64,000 nt of DNA from Clostridium_AF sediminicola (GCF_050402865.1 NZ_BAABMF010000002.1:434001-498000); one strand, 5' to 3'; counted from the first letter of the stretch, positions 7,456 to 16,292 are shown. Notes: generated from the letters alone by a model not told the origin. Made by a program: numbers and translations.

Positions 7456-8691
7456 CTACATTCTTCTTCTAGATTTAGTAAAACTTTTTTTCTTCTGTTC
7501 TAATCTATATACGAAAGCTAAAATTTCAGCAACTGCTTCATAAAATTCTACTGGAATCTCTTGTCCGATTTTAACTTTCTTAAATAAAACCCTAGCTAAT
7601 GGTTTGTTTTCTACTATAGGAATTCCCTTTGATTTAGCCAACTCTCTTATTTTAGCAGCTACATTATCTGCTCCTTTTGCTAATAATTTTGGTGCAGAAT
7701 CTAATTTATCATCATATCTGATTGCTAATGCTAAGTGCGTTGGATTCGTAACAACAACAGTTGATTTTTCTACATCTGCCATCATTCTGCTCATAGCAAG
7801 TTGTTTTTGTTTTTGCCTTCGTTTTGATTTAATTAGAGGGTCTCCCTCTACTTGTTTATATTCTTCTTTTACTTCATGCTTTGTCATTTTTAAACTCTTC
7901 TTAAAGTCATATATCTGATATACATAATCTGCTATTCCAACTATAACTAAAATAATTGCAAATTTAATTACAAAACCTCTTAAAAGTTCACTTAAATACG
8001 TGTAAAAGTTATTAACTGAGGTAAGCGCAATACCCTGTATCTTGAAAATATTTTCTTTTATAAAACTATAAGATATATAAGTTACAAGCGCTAATTTACT
8101 TATATTTTTCACAAACCCAAAAAGAACCTTCTTGGAAAATAATTTCTTAAAACCTTCTATTGGATTAAGTTTTTTAAAATCTGGCTTTAATGGGTGAAAT
8201 GAATAGTTGAATTTAGTTTGCGCTAAATTAATTACTATCGCAGATATAAATAAAACTCCAAAAACAGGAATTATTATACCAATAAAATTTACTATATTAT
8301 CTATAACAAATGATTTAACATTATTTCCAGTAAAACTCATTTTAAAATCTACAGATAATCCTAATTTTAGAAATAAAACAATCTTTTTATAAATTAAATC
8401 GCCTAGAGAAGTAGCTACAATTGAAAACATTAATAATTGAAGAGCTGAATTAAAGTCCTGACTTTTAGCTATTTGACCTTTTTTCTTAGCATCTAATAAC
8501 TTTTTAGGAGTAGGATCTTCAGTTTTTTCATCAGCCATAAATAAAATATTTGACCCGATTTTTCTATTTATAAGTAAACTATCATTATTTTCTAAAATAT
8601 CAATTATATCCTCAGATATAAAAGTATAAAGGAATATAAGACAAAAAATTATACTGACTATATTTAAAATTAACAAATCATTATACTGCAC
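7456..8691 (-). CDS. flhB: flagellar export switch protein FlhB, with extra N-terminal segment
   Basis: Export-apparatus protein that switches substrate class from hook to filament by self-cleavage. The canonical body begins at MADEKTEDPTPKKLLDAKKK (ATG at 8538) and includes four membrane segments and the cleavage site NPTH in VVVTNPTHLALAI. Upstream, the frame stays open for 51 more codons containing a membrane segment (LLILNIVSIIFCLIFLYTFI). A GTG at 8691 has GGGTGA 5 nt before it, whereas the ATG at 8538 has no clear ribosome site, so I chose the longer form (411 aa). Many Clostridia fuse FliR to FlhB; here they are separate genes 16 nt apart. Confidence 0.9.
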   Translation of the reverse strand: MQYNDLLILNIVSIIFCLIFLYTFISEDIIDILENNDSLLINRKIGSNILFMADEKTEDPTPKKLLDAKKKGQIAKSQDFNSALQLLMFSIVATSLGDLIYKKIVLFLKLGLSVDFKMSFTGNNVKSFVIDNIVNFIGIIIPVFGVLFISAIVINLAQTKFNYSFHPLKPDFKKLNPIEGFKKLFSKKVLFGFVKNISKLALVTYISYSFIKENIFKIQGIALTSVNNFYTYLSELLRGFVIKFAIILVIVGIADYVYQIYDFKKSLKMTKHEVKEEYKQVEGDPLIKSKRRQKQKQLAMSRMMADVEKSTVVVTNPTHLALAIRYDDKLDSAPKLLAKGADNVAAKIRELAKSKGIPIVENKPLARVLFKKVKIGQEIPVEFYEAVAEILAFVYRLEQKKKSFTKSRRRM

Positions 8692-8707
8692 AAGTTTCAC
8701 CCTAAAC

Positions 8708-9481
8708 TTATTGTGACATGAGTTTAATAATATTATCTAGATTACCTGGTATTATATCTAGAACACCTAAAATTAGCTTTACTACAATTGGACAAATAGC
8801 TAAAAAAGTAATTATACCCACTAAAGTTTTCATAGGTAATCCCAAAATAAGTACATTTAACTGTGGTACTGTTCGTGAAATGATTCCAAGAATTAAATCA
8901 GTTATAACAAACACTAATATCATAGGCGCCGCTATCTGAACACCTATAACAAAACTTTGCTTTACTATATCAACCGCGCCAATTAACCCTGAAAAATTCA
9001 CATTATAATTACTGATATTTATAATATTAAAACTATTCGATATTGCTAAAATCAAATAGTGATGACCATCAAAAATAAAATATAAAATTAGCGCTATCCA
9101 AAAATATATACGACCATAAATAGATAATTTGTTTTGAGACATTGGATCAAATAAAGTAGATGATGCCAGGCCTCCTTGTATATCCATAAATTGACCAGCC
9201 ATTTGTATAGACATAAAAACAATATTAACTAAAATACCCAAAAACAAGCCAACTAAAGCTTCTTTTATCAAAAGAACTACAAAAGTAGCCATACTAACAC
9301 TGATTTGTATATCAAGAGAAGCAATACTAAAATATATAATATATGATAATACAATACAAAACATTATCTTAAGAGTGTTTGGAATACCCTTTATATTTAA
9401 TAATGGTGTTGTGACAAATAAACTAGTAACCCTTACAAGTATTAATAAAAATGCAGTAAAATTTAATGTTACCATATCCAC
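8708..9481 (-). CDS. fliR: flagellar export gate protein FliR
   Basis: Membrane protein of the FliPQR export gate. 257 aa, almost all hydrophobic with about six membrane segments. Family landmarks include LVRVTSLFVTTPLLNIKGIP near the start, GQFMDIQGGLASSTLFDP with the Q-D-Q-G region in the middle, and VPQLNVLILGLPMKTLVGI near the end. The gene abuts fliQ. It is a free-standing FliR rather than the FliR-FlhB fusion common in related genera. Confidence 0.95.
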   Translation of the reverse strand: MDMVTLNFTAFLLILVRVTSLFVTTPLLNIKGIPNTLKIMFCIVLSYIIYFSIASLDIQISVSMATFVVLLIKEALVGLFLGILVNIVFMSIQMAGQFMDIQGGLASSTLFDPMSQNKLSIYGRIYFWIALILYFIFDGHHYLILAISNSFNIINISNYNVNFSGLIGAVDIVKQSFVIGVQIAAPMILVFVITDLILGIISRTVPQLNVLILGLPMKTLVGIITFLAICPIVVKLILGVLDIIPGNLDNIIKLMSQ

Positions 9482-9751
9482 CTACCGTAAAATTGTTTGT
9501 ATATTAACCAAAGTTCTATTAAAAAACCCTAAAAGAGTGTTTAACATAAAATTACCAAAGATTATTATCGATAAGAAGACAGCTAAAATCTTTGGTACAA
9601 AAGTAAGGGTCTGTTCTTGTATTTGAGTTGTTGCTTGGAAAATGCTTATTGTAAGACCCACTAATAATGATGTCAATAACGTAGGTCCTGCTACTAATAA
9701 TATTGTCCAAAAAGCATCTTTCATAATATCCAATACCATTGTTTCACTCAT
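9482..9751 (-). CDS. fliQ: flagellar export gate protein FliQ
   Basis: Small export-gate subunit, 89 aa, two membrane helices (about residues 15-40 and 53-78). Recognisable by the N-terminal MKDAFWTILLVAGPTLLTSL, SIFQATTQIQEQTLTFVPK between the helices and the short C-terminal tail. Ribosome site AAGGAGG lies 6 nt before the ATG. Sits between fliP and fliR as in most flagellar operons. Confidence 0.96.
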   Translation of the reverse strand: MSETMVLDIMKDAFWTILLVAGPTLLTSLLVGLTISIFQATTQIQEQTLTFVPKILAVFLSIIIFGNFMLNTLLGFFNRTLVNIQTILR

Positions 9752-9773
9752 ACTTTGCCTCCTTAAATAGTAA

Positions 9774-10532
9774 TCATATAAAACTCTCTACTAGTGATTT
9801 AACTATTAAGTGCCACCCATCAACCATTACAAATAATAGAACTTTAAATGGAAGTGATATCATTACTGGAGATAACATAAACATCCCCATTGACATCAGT
9901 ATGCTGGCTACAACTAAATCTATAACAACAAATGGAATAAATAATAAAAACCCAATCTGAAATGCAGTTTTTAACTCGCTAATAACAAATGCAGGTACTA
10001 ATACATTAAAACTTGTTTCGATAGCTTCAGCTGGTACTTCCGAATCGGAAAGTTTTATAAATAGAGCCAAATCCTTTTCCCTTGTTTGTTTCAGCATAAA
10101 CTCTTTCAATGGCTTTGATCCTATTTCAATTGCCTCTTCTTGACTTATTTTCTCTTCTAAATATGGATTTACTGCATCATTCATAACTTCAGTATAAACT
10201 GGTCCCATTATAAAAAATGTTAAAAACAAAGCTAGTCCTATTAGTATTTGATTTGGAGGGCTTTGTTGAGTCCCTAGTGCATTTCTTAAAAACGAAAAGA
10301 CAACTATTATTCTTGTAAATGAGGTCATCAGTATTAATATCGATGGTGCCAAAGTAAGAACCGTTAATAAAAATAATAATGTTACACTATCCATTGTTTC
10401 TGTTGGAGAAGATGCCTCACCAAGATCTATTCCTATTTTAGGTATCGCAATAGGATCAGCGAAGGCTATTGTACTTACAATTAATATTAGTGTAGCTAAT
10501 ACTACTCCAAAAACAATAATCTTTTTTTTCAT
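9774..10532 (-). CDS. fliP: flagellar export gate protein FliP
   Basis: Core of the flagellar export gate, inserted in the membrane at the centre of the MS ring. 252 aa with a cleavable signal sequence (KKKIIVFGVVLATLILIVSTIAFA split by the usual Ala-Asp cleavage point near residue 26), the family signature RNALGTQQSPPNQILIGLAL, and terminal helices with SIL-MSMGMFMLSPVMISLPFK. Length is standard. It starts one base after fliO ends. Confidence 0.96.
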   Translation of the reverse strand: MKKKIIVFGVVLATLILIVSTIAFADPIAIPKIGIDLGEASSPTETMDSVTLLFLLTVLTLAPSILILMTSFTRIIVVFSFLRNALGTQQSPPNQILIGLALFLTFFIMGPVYTEVMNDAVNPYLEEKISQEEAIEIGSKPLKEFMLKQTREKDLALFIKLSDSEVPAEAIETSFNVLVPAFVISELKTAFQIGFLLFIPFVVIDLVVASILMSMGMFMLSPVMISLPFKVLLFVMVDGWHLIVKSLVESFI

Positions 10533-10533
10533 A

Positions 10534-10893
10534 TTATCTTTTGCCCTTTCTTACCATATCTATTCCATTACTAATTATTTTATCTAGTGGTGTATTTGTA
10601 ATAGAACTATCATTGGCTGTATATCTATCTTCAAAACCCTCGGGAAGCTTTTCTAAAACATTTATATTATTTTCAGTTACACCTAATAAAAGCATTTCTT
10701 CTCCTATTTTTACAACGCATATACTACTTTTATTAGAAACCGGAAGTTTGTCAACTATTCTTAAATTTCTTTTTAAAGGTTGCCGTGTAAATCTTTTGCC
10801 AATTTTAGAAGTTATATAAATAAGCAAAAGCACTATTGCTAAAGCAAATATCATTTGAAAAAATGAATTCAAAAAATTTATATTAGTTGACAT
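10534..10893 (-). CDS. fliO: flagellar assembly protein FliO (FliZ-type)
   Basis: Small bitopic membrane protein that helps FliP assemble. 119 aa: one N-terminal membrane helix (FFQMIFALAIVLLLIYITSK) and a soluble FliO domain (LRIVDKLPVSNKSSICVVKI, LLLGVTENNINVLEKLP). This beta-rich fold and its place between fliL and fliP support the name, although the family is weakly conserved. No signal peptide is evident. Confidence 0.88.
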   Translation of the reverse strand: MSTNINFLNSFFQMIFALAIVLLLIYITSKIGKRFTRQPLKRNLRIVDKLPVSNKSSICVVKIGEEMLLLGVTENNINVLEKLPEGFEDRYTANDSSITNTPLDKIISNGIDMVRKGKR

Positions 10894-10919
10894 TCTATTC
10901 TCCTCTTTTCTAATTATTT

Positions 10920-11393
10920 TTACTGAATCATGAAGTCATTATAATAGATATTTGTTATTATTACTTCACCTAAAAGTTCGTTTAAACTTTGTTTTAACTG
11001 TTCTTTTAATTCAATTGCGCCTTCATCTTTTTTAAGTTCTTCGTTAGATTTAGTTCTAAGTATTTCAATAATCTTATCCCTTATTCTATCCTCATTGGTT
11101 GCCAAAATTTCCTCATTATCACTTTCCATATATGCTAACACAATAGTAGCCTTTAAATAACTATTTCTTGAGCTACTAGTTTTAAGATTAACTACAAACT
11201 GTCTTAAAGGAATCACTTTTTCTGTTTGTACTTCTTCTTTAGTAAAAGGAAATTTAAAGCCAGTTGATTTAAGATAAAAATATGTTCCCCCTAATCCAAC
11301 CAATAAAACAATCACTAGTACAATAATAATAATCTTACTTTTCTTCTCCTTTTTCTTTTTATACTCTTCCTCATACTTTTTGTTTTCTTCCAT
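10920..11393 (-). CDS. fliL: flagellar basal-body protein FliL
   Basis: Stator-associated membrane protein around the motor. 157 aa: a very basic and acidic N-terminus (EENKKYEEEYKKKKEKK), one membrane helix (IIIIVLVIVLLVGLGGTYFY) and the extracellular FliL domain (IPLRQFVVNLKTS, YLKATIVLAYM, RIRDKIIEILRTKS). It follows motA-motB, matching its known interaction with the stator. Confidence 0.93.
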   Translation of the reverse strand: MEENKKYEEEYKKKKEKKSKIIIIVLVIVLLVGLGGTYFYLKSTGFKFPFTKEEVQTEKVIPLRQFVVNLKTSSSRNSYLKATIVLAYMESDNEEILATNEDRIRDKIIEILRTKSNEELKKDEGAIELKEQLKQSLNELLGEVIITNIYYNDFMIQ

Positions 11394-11408
11394 ACTAAAC
11401 CTACTTTC

Positions 11409-12149
11409 CTAATCTTTTTCTCCATCAATATACTGAACAACTATATTAACTCTTCTATTCAGCTGCCTGTTTTCTGCTGAAGTATTAGGAACTTTTGGGC
11501 TGTACTCTCCATGCCCTACCGCTTTCATACGCTTAGGGTCCACTCCTTGTTTTTCAGCTAAATATCTTACCACATTTATTGCTCTTGACGCAGATAATTC
11601 CCAATTACTTTCAAATTGTGATGTGTTAATAGGCACATTATCTGTATGTCCTTCAACCATAATATCGTTAGGCAATTCATTGAATTTTTGACCTAATTTA
11701 TTAAGAATTCCAAAGGCCTCGTCTTTTAAATCAGATTTTCCAACTTCAAATAAAAGTTTATCTTTTATATCAATTTGAACTCCTATTTCATTAATATTAA
11801 CTTCAATACTATCTGTTAACCCTTGTGCTGTTGCATATTCTTCAATTATAGATTTCAGTTGTTGCATTTTTTCTTCTTCAGTCATTTCATCTATTTCTTC
11901 TTCTAACTCATCATCTGCCTCATCTTCTGGAACATTTATCTCAGCATTTTCACCCAAGTCAATAACTGACTTACTGCTATTTGTAAGTATATCTCTTAAA
12001 CCATTTGCCACATCTACGAATTTATTTTGATCAACAGTAGAGATAGAATAAAGCAAAATGAAAAATGTTAATAGCAAAGTCATTAAATCTGAGAATGTAG
12101 CCATCCATGCTGGAGCTCCCCTAGATTCTTTTTTCTTCTTTTTACGCAT
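11409..12149 (-). CDS. motB: flagellar motor stator protein MotB
   Basis: Stator subunit that anchors MotA to peptidoglycan and carries the proton-accepting (or sodium-accepting) aspartate. The single membrane helix WMATFSDLMTLLLTFFILLY contains that Asp (about residue 21). The extracellular OmpA/MotB peptidoglycan-binding domain follows (VEGHTDNVPINTSQFESNWE, SASRAINVVRYL, VGHGEYSP, NRQLNRRVNIVV). A Glu/Asp-rich segment (about residues 75-95) lies between. Overlaps motA by 8 nt. Ion specificity cannot be read from this. Confidence 0.96.
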   Translation of the reverse strand: MRKKKKKESRGAPAWMATFSDLMTLLLTFFILLYSISTVDQNKFVDVANGLRDILTNSSKSVIDLGENAEINVPEDEADDELEEEIDEMTEEEKMQQLKSIIEEYATAQGLTDSIEVNINEIGVQIDIKDKLLFEVGKSDLKDEAFGILNKLGQKFNELPNDIMVEGHTDNVPINTSQFESNWELSASRAINVVRYLAEKQGVDPKRMKAVGHGEYSPKVPNTSAENRQLNRRVNIVVQYIDGEKD

Positions 12150-12942
12150 TCTCTAACTCCACCTTCAAATCACCATTTTTCCTAGCTAATCTTTCTTTTG
12201 GAGATAAAAATGTTTGTAACTTTTCTTCTATTGCCATAGGATTTAATCCCTTTTGAATAGCCAAAACACCTTCTACCATCATATATCTTATGTTCATTTC
12301 TTCATTTGATTTATTTTCAAGATTGGTTGCAATAGGAATTAAAATTAAATTTGCAAATAAAGCTCCGTAGAAGGTAGTAACTAAAGCTACTGCCATTCCT
12401 GATCCAATAGAAGATGCATCATCAAGATTACCAAGCATGTTTATAAGCCCTATAATTGTACCTATCATACCAAAAGATGGCGCATATTCTGCCCACTTTT
12501 TAAACATACTTTGACCCTCAGCATGTCTATCCTCAGATACTTCTATTTCAAGATTCAAAATATCCTTTATCAATTCTACATCCATTGCATCTATTACCAT
12601 TAAAAGACCCCTCTTGAGAAATTCATCATCCATCTCCTCAAGATTTTTTTCTAAAGAATTGAATCCTTCTTTTTTAGCTTTCTTAGACAATTCTAAAAAC
12701 AAATCCATTAATTCAGCTTTACTTTCTTTCTTTTCTGAAAAAGCGATTTTAAGTAAAACAGGTATTCTTTTCATATTATCTAAGGATTCACTTATGGTTA
12801 ATGCCATAAATGAACCCCCCATTGTTACTAAAAATGAAGAAGCACTTATAAAGCCTGTTAAATCACCTGACAAAATTATAGACCCTATAATTAATGCCAA
12901 GCCCAGGAAAAGCCCCGTAATGGCTGTTAAATTACTCTTCAT
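12142..12942 (-). CDS. motA: flagellar motor stator protein MotA
   Basis: Ring-forming stator subunit that turns ion flow into torque. 266 aa with four membrane helices (two near residues 5-50, two near 150-205), the large cytoplasmic loop between, and the conserved proline stretch YAPSFGMIGTIIGLINML. DMNIRYMMVEGVLAIQKG-type C-terminal helix is present. Ribosome site GGAGG precedes the start. A 10-bp hairpin separates it from flgE upstream, which might tune stator dose. Confidence 0.96.
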   Translation of the reverse strand: MKSNLTAITGLFLGLALIIGSIILSGDLTGFISASSFLVTMGGSFMALTISESLDNMKRIPVLLKIAFSEKKESKAELMDLFLELSKKAKKEGFNSLEKNLEEMDDEFLKRGLLMVIDAMDVELIKDILNLEIEVSEDRHAEGQSMFKKWAEYAPSFGMIGTIIGLINMLGNLDDASSIGSGMAVALVTTFYGALFANLILIPIATNLENKSNEEMNIRYMMVEGVLAIQKGLNPMAIEEKLQTFLSPKERLARKNGDLKVELENA

Positions 12943-12977
12943 GTGTATCCCTCCATTTCCATATGTATAGGGATCGT

Positions 12978-13008
12978 TTAAGAATAACTTCCACTAATTT
13001 ATTCTTAA
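12978..13008 (-). other. perfect 10-bp stem-loop between flgE and motA
   Basis: TTAAGAATAA (13008-12999 reading along the minus strand) and TTATTCTTAA (12987-12978) pair perfectly around an 11-nt loop. No T-run follows, so it is not a classical terminator. It could mark an RNA-processing point or stabilise the motA mRNA. Confidence 0.5.
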
Positions 13009-13024
13009 GCCGAACCTTAATTAT

Positions 13025-13978
13025 TTATCTTTTTAGATTCAGTAGCTCCTGAAGCATTTCATCTGAAGTTGTTATTGACCTAGAATTAGCTTGGTATGCT
13101 CTACTAGTTATAATCATTTCTGTAAATTCATTTGCTAAATCAACATTTCCCATTTCCAATACTCCTTGTTTAATTGAACCAAATGCATCTGAACCTGCAA
13201 CTCCATATTCAATTTCGCCTGAATTTGAAGTAGCACCATATGTATTAGACCCTAGCTTATCCAGCCCTTCTGGATTTTTAAATTTGGCTATCGCCACTCT
13301 TCCTAAAACGTAACTTTCTTGATCGCTGTATATGGCTGTTATCTGGCCTGAAGCATCTACATTGAAGGTTTCTAAACTAACTATTTCTCCAGCTGAATTC
13401 TCAATTTTCACTGGAATTTTTAATGAATTCAAATTATCTTTATCAGCTGCTTTCACTTCGTCAAATCCTGTATTATATTCAGGTGGTTCCTTAGTATAGT
13501 CAATTATACTGTCCCCGTCCTTATCTGCTGGCATATATCCCAAAACCTTAAATCCTGATGCGTTTACTAGATTACCTTCATTATCTCTGTAAAAAGCACC
13601 ATCTCTAGTGAATTTAATTCCATTTATATCTTCTTCAGTTGTGCCTCGTTTTGCACTTTCTGCCACCACGAAAAAACCATTATTTTCAATAGCAAAATCT
13701 AATTCTCTCCCTGTTGGTTGAAGTGCACCATCAGTCATTATGGTATCCACTGAACTTACAGTGGTTCCAAGACCTACTTGTTTAGGATTTTTCCCTCCTC
13801 TACCTGAATAATCTGGAGATTGAGCAGTAGATAGAGTATCATTTAACATATCTTGAAATTTAACTCTACTAGCCTTAAATGCTGTTGTATTTACATTAGC
13901 TATATTATTACCTATAACATCCATTTTAATTTGATTACTTCTCATACCACTTACACCTGAATATAATGACTTTAACAT
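13025..13978 (-). CDS. flgE: flagellar hook protein FlgE
   Basis: Hook subunit, exported by the flagellar apparatus. 317 aa: N-terminal rod/hook signature (SGMRSNQIKMDVIGNNIANV, NTTAFKASRVKFQDML), FlgE/F/G central region (FAIENNGFFVV, FTRDGAFYRDNEGNLVNASG) and C-terminal coiled part (GVLEMGNVDLANEFTEMI, SRAYQANSRSITTSDEMLQ). It is shorter than enteric FlgE (about 400 aa), so the surface-exposed domain is small. It lies after flgD (the cap) and the TIGR02530 gene, with a structured leader between. The flbD gene that often follows flgE in Clostridia is absent. Confidence 0.94.
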   Translation of the reverse strand: MLKSLYSGVSGMRSNQIKMDVIGNNIANVNTTAFKASRVKFQDMLNDTLSTAQSPDYSGRGGKNPKQVGLGTTVSSVDTIMTDGALQPTGRELDFAIENNGFFVVAESAKRGTTEEDINGIKFTRDGAFYRDNEGNLVNASGFKVLGYMPADKDGDSIIDYTKEPPEYNTGFDEVKAADKDNLNSLKIPVKIENSAGEIVSLETFNVDASGQITAIYSDQESYVLGRVAIAKFKNPEGLDKLGSNTYGATSNSGEIEYGVAGSDAFGSIKQGVLEMGNVDLANEFTEMIITSRAYQANSRSITTSDEMLQELLNLKR

Positions 13979-13984
13979 AAAAAT

Positions 13985-14058
13985 CCTCCTCTATTTGTTG
14001 TTATTTGTACTGCTTCTATCCTTCACCAGTACGGAGGCTTCCCGTTAGGGTCCAGCCT
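13985..14058 (-). promoter_or_regulatory. two-hairpin flgE leader with anti-Shine-Dalgarno
   Basis: On the minus strand two adjacent hairpins can form: AGGCT (14058-14054) with AGCCT (14039-14035) enclosing CCC/GGG, and GTACTG (14032-14027) with CAGTAC (14012-14007). CCTCC at 14037-14033 overlaps the first stem and is complementary to GGAGG in the flgE ribosome site (13990-13985). The element is richer in G+C than its surroundings. Structure is read directly; regulation is inferred. Confidence 0.5.
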
Positions 14059-14479
14059 AATTATTATTTTTAATAAAAACTGCACTATCGATATTGGTAA
14101 AAACATTCTCTTCATTATCATCTAAAGTCATAGCTGTTATAACTATTCTGTTGGCTATGTTAGATATAAAAGCTGAGTCTTTATATATTAATAAACTTTC
14201 CTTCGCTCCTTTACTTTCAGCTTTATCCATTGCATTACCTAAAGCTTCTAAGTCTTTATGTGTTAAATTTATATTTCTTGTTTCTAATCTTCTTTGAGCA
14301 TGTTTTGAAATTGTTATGGAACTTTTCTTTTCTATATCTGTATGGTTTTTAAGAGATTCTCTTTGAATCTGCTTTTTCAGTAGCTCATCAAAATGGGAAT
14401 TTTTCTTTATCTTATCTAAATCTTTATTTCCATTAGATAAGTTGCCATATGCTTTACTATTTGAAATTTTTAAGCTCAA
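14057..14479 (-). CDS. TIGR02530-type flagellar operon protein
   Basis: 140-aa protein of a family found only in flagellar operons of Firmicutes and relatives, always near flgD-flgE. The conserved part is KHAQRRLETRNINLTHKDLE (about residue 57), then KAESKGAKESLLIYKDSAFI and NRIVITAMTLDDNEENVFTN. The first 50 residues are Lys/Asn-rich and probably disordered. Its exact role is unknown; position suggests hook assembly or export. It starts 2 nt after flgD ends. Confidence 0.88.
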   Translation of the reverse strand: MSLKISNSKAYGNLSNGNKDLDKIKKNSHFDELLKKQIQRESLKNHTDIEKKSSITISKHAQRRLETRNINLTHKDLEALGNAMDKAESKGAKESLLIYKDSAFISNIANRIVITAMTLDDNEENVFTNIDSAVFIKNNN

Positions 14480-14481
14480 AT

Positions 14482-14913
14482 CTAACCCTCCTGAATTTCT
14501 ACTTCTTCTTCATTGATTATTTCAACTACTTCATCAATATAGTACTGCTCCCCATCACATTCAATAGTAAGAAACCTTCCAAAATTGCTGACCTTATCAA
14601 CAGTTCCTGTACTAGTGATACCATCTCTTATAACTTTAACTTCTTTACCAATAAGTGAAGCACCTAACTGTGTATTTTGAAGACCTATGGAATAACTTAA
14701 ATTATCATTTAAATTTTGCATTTGCTCAAGAGCTGCAAACTGAGCCATTTGAGCAATGTATTCAGAATTGTCCATAGATTCCATTGGGTCTTGATATTGT
14801 AATTGAGCAGTAAGTATTTTTAAAAATGCATCTTTATCTAAATCATCATTTGATAGTTTGGTAACTCCATTGTTATATGTTAATTTATTTGCTGAAATCG
14901 AATTAACCGGCAT
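14482..14913 (-). CDS. flgD: flagellar hook cap protein FlgD
   Basis: Scaffold that caps the growing hook. 143 aa, the short form usual in Firmicutes. The N-terminal FlgD signature is DKDAFLKILTAQLQYQDPM with DNSEYIAQMAQFAALEQMQN. The C-terminal half has the small beta domain (LIGKEVKVIRDGITSTGTVD). AGGAGG lies upstream of the ATG. Located between fliK and the TIGR02530 gene. Confidence 0.94.
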   Translation of the reverse strand: MPVNSISANKLTYNNGVTKLSNDDLDKDAFLKILTAQLQYQDPMESMDNSEYIAQMAQFAALEQMQNLNDNLSYSIGLQNTQLGASLIGKEVKVIRDGITSTGTVDKVSNFGRFLTIECDGEQYYIDEVVEIINEEEVEIQEG

Positions 14914-14923
14914 ATTACACCTC

Positions 14924-16273
14924 CTACATAAGAATGTTTATATTATTACTTGATTGATTTAAATTATTAGTGATTTTATATTTATTAGTCTTTTTTGTTT
15001 TGTCATAGGATTCATCATTTGCAAAATTATTGTTTCCATTATTTTTTTCTTCTTGATCATCAAAAAAATGACTGTTACTTTGCATATCTTCTGATCCTTG
15101 ATTGAATGAAAAATCCATAGTTGAATTTGCTTGGCTATCAACATTTACCTCTGTTACCTTCACATTATAATTACTAATTGAATTATGAAGTAAAGTCATG
15201 TTTTTCTCAATTAGCTGCTTTGTTTCATTTGAATGTACTAAAACTCTTGCTACTATATCATTGCCTTTTTTTTCAAGTTCAATAGATAATTCTCCTAATT
15301 CTTGAGGTTTCAATTTAATTTTCATAGTTTCACTACTATTATCTTTTAAAATATTAATCTTCTCAGAAATTTCACTAACAACTTTATCAAAATTTTGAAT
15401 TTCTTTTTCTGATTCTAACCCATTTTCTGGTTCTAACCCTTTTATAATAAACTCAAAGTTATTATTAGTCTCTTCTATAGAATTAAAATTCATGTTTTGC
15501 ACATTTGCTTCTGTATTCTCAGTGCTTATTTTAGATATTCTCCATGAATTAATATTTTCTAATTGACTTAACTCACTACTTTGTACAGAGCAATTGGCGT
15601 CTTTAGAATTTACAATTTCTATACCTTCAATTAAATTTCCTCTTAGAATACTTTGTTTTTCTGAATTATTAATTTCTGCATTCACCTCAAAAACTTTTTC
15701 ACTTTGTTGCAAAGTATTAGAAACTTTTACATCTACAGTTAAGTTTTCTTTTATAGTGTTTAAGATTTCTGATTTTTTGATTATTGTTTTTTCAGATTCT
15801 TCCTTATCTACAAATAACTTTCCTATATTATTCACAATATCCTGAGAAGCTTTTTTGCTTGAAATATTTAAAGATTCTAAGTTTTCTAACTCATTTACAA
15901 CGTTCTGTGAAACTAGTTTGCTAGGAATGTTTTTTATAGATACTTCTTTAATTTGATTAAATTCTTCTTTAACTGAAACTTTACTTTCCATATTAACTTG
16001 AGGAATCAGCTCCATATTTAAGTTTATATTAATTAGTTCAGTCTCTTCTTCTATTTCTTCTTCTACATTGCTACTCACCTTATCACCATTCAAATCATTG
16101 CTTACTAGTGAATCAGACAGTATATCTTGATTCAATGCATCGCTCTTATTAGTTTCACTAGTAAATAAAGCTTGTAACACTTCTGTAAATGCAGTACTTG
16201 ATTCTTCTATTGTGCTACAAGCCTCATCTATCTTCAATTGCTTTGGAATATTTATTGCAGTTACTTGTGTCAT
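14924..16273 (-). CDS. fliK: flagellar hook-length control protein FliK
   Basis: Secreted ruler that ends hook growth by switching FlhB. The only well conserved part is the C-terminal domain (MKIKLKPQELGELSIELEKK, IVARVLVHSNETKQLIEKN). The N-terminal 300 residues are low complexity, rich in Glu, Ser, Asn and Ile, as usual for FliK. The last 60 residues are Asn/Gln-rich. I take the ATG at 16273 (449 aa) with GGGGGG 8 nt upstream; an in-frame GTG lies 3 codons earlier but inside that ribosome site. Confidence 0.88.
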   Translation of the reverse strand: MTQVTAINIPKQLKIDEACSTIEESSTAFTEVLQALFTSETNKSDALNQDILSDSLVSNDLNGDKVSSNVEEEIEEETELININLNMELIPQVNMESKVSVKEEFNQIKEVSIKNIPSKLVSQNVVNELENLESLNISSKKASQDIVNNIGKLFVDKEESEKTIIKKSEILNTIKENLTVDVKVSNTLQQSEKVFEVNAEINNSEKQSILRGNLIEGIEIVNSKDANCSVQSSELSQLENINSWRISKISTENTEANVQNMNFNSIEETNNNFEFIIKGLEPENGLESEKEIQNFDKVVSEISEKINILKDNSSETMKIKLKPQELGELSIELEKKGNDIVARVLVHSNETKQLIEKNMTLLHNSISNYNVKVTEVNVDSQANSTMDFSFNQGSEDMQSNSHFFDDQEEKNNGNNNFANDESYDKTKKTNKYKITNNLNQSSNNINILM

Positions 16274-16292
16274 CTTATTCACCCCCCTTCAT

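Noticed and set aside
13985..14058. c-di-GMP riboswitch before flgE
   Set aside because: The GEMM core sequences and tetraloop arrangement cannot be found; only two simple hairpins are visible.
14959..15144. Alternative minus-strand frame inside fliK
   Set aside because: It lies in another frame of a clearly coding, low-complexity region and has no start signals.
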